Below, piece by piece: positions 59,047 through 64,000 of a stretch of DNA of 64,000 nt; the first letter of the stretch is position 1; each line of letters opens with the position of its first letter. The stretch is taken from assembly GCF_000710615.1 (NCBI RefSeq), contig NZ_JDTH01000002.1, forward strand, positions 1-64,000, read 5' to 3'. The notes under the pieces were generated by a model that was not told the DNA's origin, did not search any database, and saw only the letters and a program-made list of their open reading frames with translations. Made by a program: the position numbers and the translations under genes. This stretch comes from Haladaptatus cibarius D43 (GTDB taxonomy: Archaea > Halobacteriota > Halobacteria > Halobacteriales > Haladaptataceae).

Positions 59047-61307
59047 AACTAACTGTCAAACCGTTGAAGCAGAAGGACGCGGGCCGCGGACTCGCGGCGG
59101 TTGACCGACGTTCTATGGAGGAACTTGGCGTCGAGAACGGCGACTACATCGTTATCGAGGGCCGCGGACAGGATCGTGCGGTCGCGCGAGTCTGGCCCGG
59201 CTACCCCGAAGACGAGGGTCGCGGTATCATCCGCATCGACGGAAAGCTCCGACAAGAGGCTGGTGTCGGCATCGACGACAAGGTCAGTATTGAGAAAGCC
59301 GACGTCAAACCGGCGAACAAGGTCACCATCGCGCTCCCGCAGAACCTTCAGATTCGCGGGAACATCGCGCCACACATCCGGGACAAGTTGAGCGGACAGG
59401 CGATTACGCAGGGACAGGCGATTCCGTTCGGTTTCGGCCTGATGGGAATGGGTTCCGGCCAATCCATCCCGCTCAAAGTCGCCAGCACCGACCCCGAGGG
59501 AACCGTCGTCGTGACGGACTCCACCGAAATCCAAATTAGCGAACGCCCTGCCGAAGAAATCGCGGCCGGAGCAGGCGGTGGCGGTGGACAGGCGCGACCC
59601 GACGTGACCTACGAGGACATCGGCGGCTTGGAGCGCGAACTCGAACAGGTTCGGGAGATGATAGAACTACCGATGCGACACCCAGAACTGTTCAGTCGCC
59701 TCGGCATCGACCCGCCGAAAGGTGTGTTGCTCCACGGGCCGCCCGGAACCGGGAAAACCCTGATGGCGAAGGCCGTCGCCAACGAAATCGACGCCTACTT
59801 CCGAACCATCTCGGGGCCGGAAATCATGTCGAAATACTACGGCGAGTCCGAAGAGCAACTAAGAGAGGTGTTCGAGGAGGCAGAACAGAACTCCCCGGCC
59901 ATCATCTTCATCGACGAAATCGACTCCATCGCGCCGAAACGCGAGGAGGCAGGCGGCGACGTGGAACGCCGTGTCGTCGCGCAACTCCTGTCGCTGATGG
60001 ACGGACTCGAAGAACGCGGTGAAGTGACGGTTATCGCCGCCACGAACCGCGTGGATGCGGTTGACCCCGCGCTCCGCCGTGGCGGTCGGTTCGACCGCGA
60101 AATTGAAATCGGCGTGCCAGACCGCGACGGTCGCCTCGAAATCATGCAGGTTCACACGCGCGGGATGCCCCTCGCGGACAGCATCGATTTGGAGGAGTAC
60201 GCCGACAACACCCACGGGTTCGTCGGTGCCGACCTCGAATCGCTCGCTCGCGAATCCGCAATGAACGCGCTCCGCCGCGTCCGCCCCGAACTCGACCTCG
60301 ATTCGGAGGAAATTCCAGCCGACGTGTTGGAGGCACTGAAGGTCACGGAACGAGACTTCAAGGAAGCGCTGAAAGGTATCGAACCCTCGGCGCTCCGCGA
60401 GGTCTTTGTGGAAGTGCCCGACGTGTCGTGGCAGGACGTGGGCGGTTTGGAGGACACGAAAGAACGCCTCCGCGAAACCATCCAGTGGCCGCTCGACTAC
60501 CCCGAGGTGTTCGAATCACTGGACATGCAGGCCGCGAAAGGCGTCCTGATGTACGGGCCGCCCGGAACCGGGAAAACGCTCATGGCGAAAGCCGTCGCCA
60601 ACGAAAGCGACAGCAACTTCATCTCGATTAAAGGCCCCGAACTGCTGTCGAAGTGGGTCGGCGAGTCCGAGAAGGGCGTCCGAGAAGTGTTCAGCAAAGC
60701 CCGCGAGAACGCCCCGACCGTGGTGTTCTTCGATGAAATCGACTCCATCGCCACGGAGCGCGGCCGCGACGGCGGCGGTGGCTCACAGGTCAGCGAACGC
60801 GTCGTCTCGCAGATGCTGACCGAACTCGACGGCCTCGAAGAACTCGAAGACGTGGTGGTCATCGCCACCTCGAACCGCCCCGACCTCATCGACTCGGCGC
60901 TCCTGCGTCCGGGTCGCCTCGACAGACACGTCCACGTGCCCGTCCCTGACGAGGATGCGCGCCTGGCCATCTTCGAGGTTCACACCCGGAACAAGCCGCT
61001 GGCCGACGACGTTGACTTGGACTCGCTGGCGCGGAAAACCGACGGCTACGTCGGTGCCGACATCGAGGCCGTCTGCCGGGAAGCGGCGATGGCCGCGAGC
61101 AGAGAGTTCATCCAGAGCGTCTCGCCCGAGGACATCGGCGAAAGCGTCGGCAACGTCCGCATCACCGCCGACCACTTCGAGAACGCGCTGGACGAGGTGA
61201 CGCCGAGCGTCACCGAGGAAACCAAGGAACGCTACGAGGAAATCGAAGAACGGTTCGACAGCGCCGAACCCGAGACGGAAGAGCAGTTGGGTCGCACCTT
61301 CCAATAG
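59043..61307 (+). CDS. cdc48: Cdc48/p97-family AAA+ ATPase
   Basis: This 754-residue protein has the N-domain (Cdc48_N, about 1-180), followed by two AAA domains. D1 has [12 protein letters not shown] (about 230) and [14 protein letters not shown]2 has [12 protein letters not shown] (about 502) and [13 protein letters not shown], with arginine-finger phrases RPGRLDRHV and [10 protein letters not shown]. Cdc48 unfolds or extracts substrates for the proteasome. The first Met overlaps the Hsp20-like stop. The C-terminus lacks an HbYX proteasome-docking motif (ends LGRTFQ). Confidence 0.97.
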   Translation: MKLTVKPLKQKDAGRGLAAVDRRSMEELGVENGDYIVIEGRGQDRAVARVWPGYPEDEGRGIIRIDGKLRQEAGVGIDDKVSIEKADVKPANKVTIALPQNLQIRGNIAPHIRDKLSGQAITQGQAIPFGFGLMGMGSGQSIPLKVASTDPEGTVVVTDSTEIQISERPAEEIAAGAGGGGGQARPDVTYEDIGGLERELEQVREMIELPMRHPELFSRLGIDPPKGVLLHGPPGTGKTLMAKAVANEIDAYFRTISGPEIMSKYYGESEEQLREVFEEAEQNSPAIIFIDEIDSIAPKREEAGGDVERRVVAQLLSLMDGLEERGEVTVIAATNRVDAVDPALRRGGRFDREIEIGVPDRDGRLEIMQVHTRGMPLADSIDLEEYADNTHGFVGADLESLARESAMNALRRVRPELDLDSEEIPADVLEALKVTERDFKEALKGIEPSALREVFVEVPDVSWQDVGGLEDTKERLRETIQWPLDYPEVFESLDMQAAKGVLMYGPPGTGKTLMAKAVANESDSNFISIKGPELLSKWVGESEKGVREVFSKARENAPTVVFFDEIDSIATERGRDGGGGSQVSERVVSQMLTELDGLEELEDVVVIATSNRPDLIDSALLRPGRLDRHVHVPVPDEDARLAIFEVHTRNKPLADDVDLDSLARKTDGYVGADIEAVCREAAMAASREFIQSVSPEDIGESVGNVRITADHFENALDEVTPSVTEETKERYEEIEERFDSAEPETEEQLGRTFQ

Positions 61308-61605
61308 CACCTTTTGCTGTGTGAGCGCGGCAACGCCGCGCTCACTGGCAAAATCTGCACCAAAAGCCTCCTCCTTCCCCACGGTCAGTCGTCGCCCCGG
61401 AAAATCGCAGATTTTCCGGTGAATAAACTGGCCCTCGGCGGTTGCGTCGATTGCTGTTTTGATAGCTTGTGCAGAGGGCCGTTTTGGTAGTTCGTGGAGA
61501 CTGCTGTTTTTGATAGTCAGTAAAAATGCTGTTTTTCGCGGTTGTGTCACTAGCCTACCGCTTTCCCGTCGCTTCGCGCCGGAATCGCTGGCGACAGTTC
61601 GGTTG
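61308..61605. repeat. Hairpins and imperfect repeats after cdc48
   Basis: No gene is visible. GTGAGCGCGG-CAACG-CCGCGCTCAC (61321-61345) is a perfect 10-bp hairpin just after the cdc48 stop, a likely terminator. CCGGAAAATC-GCA-GATTTTCCGG (61397-61419) is another. TGCTGTTTT(T)GATAG-type units recur at about 61452, 61479, 61502 and 61527. Confidence 0.6.
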
Positions 61606-62622
61606 TCACGCCCCCGGAACAAGGTTCGTCACGCCTGCGGTTTCGAAGACCATCCAGACCAAAAACAGTCCGTAGACGCCGAGCAGGCCCCACGATTCGT
61701 TCTTTGTGAGCGTGAGTTCCGTTCGAAGGAAGCCGAACACGACGACGGTTGCGAGGGTGAGAAAGCCCATCATCGGCACCGTCACCGCGAAGTCGATGTC
61801 TGCGGAACCGGCGATGAGCACGCCCGCCGGAACCGCCACGAGGAGGTCGAAAACGTTGCTTCCGAACACGTTTGCGAGACTCGTCACGCCGTTGCTTTCG
61901 CGGGCGGCACGAACGCTGACCAGCGTGTCGGGGAGACTGGTTCCGGCGGCGATGACCGTCAAACCCCAAATGAAGTTCGGGGTGTTGAACAGTTCCCCGA
62001 AGCCGAGGGCGGCCTCAACGAGTCCTTCGACTGCCACGGCGATGAGAATCAGACTGGCGAGCAGCATGAGCCATTCGCGGGCGGGATTGATATCCTCGGG
62101 CGCGTCCTCGGCGTCGTGGTCTTGGGTGTCCTGATACTGCGTGAAGACGTAGACCCCGTAGAAGGCAATCGGGATGAGCGCGAGTTGCCACGTCACTGTC
62201 CCACCGAGTCGCATATCCGCGACTGGGTAGTAGATGACCGCCATTGCGAAGGTGATGATGAGCACCGAAACGGCAATCATGTAGAACTGCGCCTCCTTGT
62301 AGACGACCGAGCGGTCGGCTTTCACGCCGTCCGAGAAGATGCCCGACAGTGCTGGAATGACGAGCAGGTTGAAGATTGCCGACCCGACGATGGCGCTCAC
62401 CCCCAAATCGAACGTTCCGTGACGCCACGTCGAGATGACGACGCTCGCCAATTCCGGGAAACTCGACCCGATTGCGACGACGATAGCACCCTGCACGATT
62501 GCGGGCAGGCCGTAATAGGCCGATAATCGCTTGCTCGACTGTTCGAGCCAACTGCTTGCCTTCCAGATGGCGACCGTAGCGATGACAGCGAGGATGGAGT
62601 ACTCTGCGACTTCGACGAGCAT
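61606..62622 (-). CDS. Ca2+/cation antiporter (CaCA family)
   Basis: This 338-residue membrane protein has two homologous halves with the alpha repeats VVAIGSSFPELASVV (about 48-62) and VIAAGTSLPDTLVSV (about 226-240), plus GSAIFNLLVIPAL and GSNVFDLLVAVPAG. It carries 9-10 helices. Probably exchanges Na+ or H+ for Ca2+ or another cation. It is divergent from the small gene at 62712. Confidence 0.93.
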   Translation of the reverse strand: MLVEVAEYSILAVIATVAIWKASSWLEQSSKRLSAYYGLPAIVQGAIVVAIGSSFPELASVVISTWRHGTFDLGVSAIVGSAIFNLLVIPALSGIFSDGVKADRSVVYKEAQFYMIAVSVLIITFAMAVIYYPVADMRLGGTVTWQLALIPIAFYGVYVFTQYQDTQDHDAEDAPEDINPAREWLMLLASLILIAVAVEGLVEAALGFGELFNTPNFIWGLTVIAAGTSLPDTLVSVRAARESNGVTSLANVFGSNVFDLLVAVPAGVLIAGSADIDFAVTVPMMGFLTLATVVVFGFLRTELTLTKNESWGLLGVYGLFLVWMVFETAGVTNLVPGA

Positions 62623-62711
62623 TCGGCTGGACGTTTACAGTGTCGCACGATAAAACGGGGCTGTCTCGTTCTTTCTCAGAATTTTTACAGGTCGTCCGAA
62701 AAGAACTTGTC

Positions 62712-62894
62712 ATGTCCTCCCAATCGAGGCCGCTTGAGTACGCTGACGTGGTCGCGTTCGTCGTCGCTCTCGCTGGCTTCACCGTCCACGGTTGGGTGCG
62801 CTCCGACGGTGTTTACGACACCGGAACGACGATGCTCGGTGCGTTTGGCCTCGTCGTAACTGTCGTCCTCACGATACAAGTCTGGCTTCGATAG
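62712..62894 (+). CDS. Small membrane protein
   Basis: This 60-residue protein, MSSQSRPLEYADVVAFVVALAGFTVHG, has two helices (VVAFVVALAGFTVHGWV and MLGAFGLVVTVVLTIQVWL). The start at 62712 is preferred. It is convergent with the GINS gene. Function unknown. Confidence 0.65.
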   Translation: MSSQSRPLEYADVVAFVVALAGFTVHGWVRSDGVYDTGTTMLGAFGLVVTVVLTIQVWLR

Positions 62895-62912
62895 GACGCT
62901 TCGACGGGACTG

Positions 62913-63800
62913 CTACTCCAACTTTTCGGCAGCGTCGCGCTCGATAAGCGGCCCGGCGTTTTCCGCGGGAAGCGTCACCACGTCTTCGGTTGCGAGGTCG
63001 TACTCGCGCTCGTCCACGCCGAGGATTTCGCCGATGTCGCGGGTGATTCGAACCGTAGTTCGTTCGTCGGAGAGCGACGGTTCCGAGTCGTCCGCCGCCG
63101 CTTCGCTTTCCTCGGCACTCGTCTCGCTTTCCGGCCCGTCCGGGGTTTCGGTCGAGGACGCAGTTCCGGCAGAAGCGGCGTCCTCGGAATCACCCGCGAT
63201 TGCCGCCGCTTCCGCAGACGGTCGGTGGTCGTCGGATGCGGAGTTCGGTTCGGAACCGGTCGTTTCCGTTTTCGATGATTCCGTTCCCGGACTTGTCTCC
63301 GCCGTCCGCGATTCGGCCGACTCCGCTCCGGTCGGAGTGGAGTTGGCGTGTTCCGTTCCAGTTGGCTCGGAACTCATCGTTTCGGTCGGACTGCTATCGG
63401 ACTGGTTCGGTTCCTCACCGGACAACACGTCGAGGACGGTCGATTTGTTGGATTCGATTCGTTCCACGAGGTCGGAAAATAGTTCCTGTTCCTCGTTCGT
63501 CAGCCCCTCTTCGTCCGCCGGAATCCCGGCGGCGGAGAGGCTCGCGCGCTTGACGACTTTGCCGACGCGTCGTTCGTATATCGCTTCGACGACATCCTCT
63601 GCTGTCTGGATTTCGTCGGTCAGTCGGTTGACTTCGCTCGAATCGAACGGGTTGTCCGCTCGCTCCGCGGCTCGCTCGCGTTCGTCGCGCAAACTCCCGA
63701 TGTAGCTCCCCACGTCCTCGTAGAAGGATTCGCGCAGATGCTGTAGGCTATCCTTCGAGCGCTCCTTGCTCTGGACACTGCGGAGTTCGTCGAGATTCAT
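62913..63800 (-). CDS. GINS complex subunit
   Basis: This 295-residue protein begins MNLDELRSVQSKERSKDSLQHLRESFYEDVGSYIGSL. The N-terminal GINS alpha domain (about 1-125) is followed by a Ser/Glu/Thr-rich linker (about 130-240) and a C-terminal beta domain (TVRITRDIGEILGVDEREYDLATEDVVTLPAENAGPLIERDAAEKL). GINS links the MCM helicase to primase and polymerase in replication forks. Its start overlaps the upstream priS stop by 4 nt, the conserved haloarchaeal order. Confidence 0.88.
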   Translation of the reverse strand: MNLDELRSVQSKERSKDSLQHLRESFYEDVGSYIGSLRDERERAAERADNPFDSSEVNRLTDEIQTAEDVVEAIYERRVGKVVKRASLSAAGIPADEEGLTNEEQELFSDLVERIESNKSTVLDVLSGEEPNQSDSSPTETMSSEPTGTEHANSTPTGAESAESRTAETSPGTESSKTETTGSEPNSASDDHRPSAEAAAIAGDSEDAASAGTASSTETPDGPESETSAEESEAAADDSEPSLSDERTTVRITRDIGEILGVDEREYDLATEDVVTLPAENAGPLIERDAAEKLE

Positions 63801-64000
63801 TCTTTCCCTTTTTCTGCCCGGCCACGGGCCATGAGAAAGTTGGCCACGTATTCCGGAGTTGATACATCTCCCGCCGGAAGCCTAAAGCTTTCGCCAGCGA
63901 GTTCGACCTGTGCTGTTTCGTCCAGTTCAATCGTCACGTCGTGTCGCGTGAACGTCTCGGGAACCGCATCCCGAAGCGGGTCGAAGTCGGCCAGTTCGTC
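63797..64000 (-). CDS. priS: DNA primase small subunit, C-terminal end (partial)
   Basis: 67 codons plus stop; the gene runs off the window. The end has FDPLRDAVPETFTRHDV, STPEYVANFLMARGRAEKGKE. Archaeal PriS tails of this type end with an MARGRAEK-like sequence. PriS synthesises primers with PriL. Its stop overlaps the GINS start (ATGA). Confidence 0.8.
   Translation of the reverse strand, partial: DELADFDPLRDAVPETFTRHDVTIELDETAQVELAGESFRLPAGDVSTPEYVANFLMARGRAEKGKE

Overview
This window is a piece of a haloarchaeal (class Halobacteria) chromosome. The evidence is the strongly acidic proteome, GC-rich codon use, TATA boxes centred 25-30 nt upstream of start codons (leaderless genes), Tat signal peptides, and archaeal or haloarchaeal families: archaeal Cdc48, Pelota, RqcH, PriS-GINS, LSm-L37e, aMBF1, HalOD1, Bat-type HTH regulators and DUF4013. 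The gene set looks like Haladaptatus or a relative, but the genus cannot be fixed by eye.

Layout. 1-7.9 kb: IscA-like Fe-S carrier, dodecin, a membrane-protein operon, a Gln-rich copper-storage-like protein, class V aminotransferase, HalOD1 protein, Bat-like regulator, hisD. 8.0-8.5 kb: palindromic repeat element A. 8.5-10.9 kb: two overlapping polyhydroxyalkanoate-depolymerase-like esterases. 10.9-13.7 kb: an AT-richer accessory patch with a cupin, a FilR1-type regulator, operator-like palindromes and a hairpin-rich gene-free stretch. 13.7-17.3 kb: geranylgeranyl-reductase-like flavoprotein, enoyl-CoA hydratase/isomerase, amidohydrolase. 17.4-17.9 kb: composite element B. 18-28 kb: Dna2/Cas4-like nuclease-helicase, LarA-like protein, secreted beta-helix protein, Lhr helicase, SRPBCC protein. 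28-39.7 kb: MBL hydrolase, Pelota, three DUF4013 membrane proteins, RqcH, SHOCT protein, MsrB, zinc-finger microprotein, hydroxyacid dehydrogenase. 39.8-40.2 kb: element C. 40.3-50 kb: metalloprotease, M42 peptidase, LSm-L37e-PurF, DUF420, tRNA-Leu(GAG), an internally deleted DsrE remnant, thioesterase, VOC protein, molbindin, aMBF1. 50-64 kb: AlaX, prolyl oligopeptidase, acyl-CoA dehydrogenase, HAD phosphatase, second HTH regulator, PanB, alpha/beta hydrolase, Hsp20-like plus Cdc48 operon, Ca/cation antiporter, and GINS followed by the end of PriS at the window edge.

Most genes are housekeeping or metabolic and stand in short operons. Three partners of ribosome rescue and quality control are present but not adjacent: Pelota, RqcH and Cdc48. 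The most unusual signal is not a protein: long palindromic intergenic elements (A, B, C) share terminal inverted repeats, arm motifs and a roughly 40-bp core that is inverted in B relative to A and C. Around them are other hairpin-dense, gene-free stretches (3.2 kb, 13.4 kb, 45.8-46.4 kb, 47.6-47.9 kb, 61.3-61.6 kb), several short tandem repeats, and microproteins that default gene calling would miss (36967-37119, 41018-41104, 43976-44152, 47275-47415, 47885-48037). No CRISPR array, intact transposase, integrase or rRNA gene was seen.
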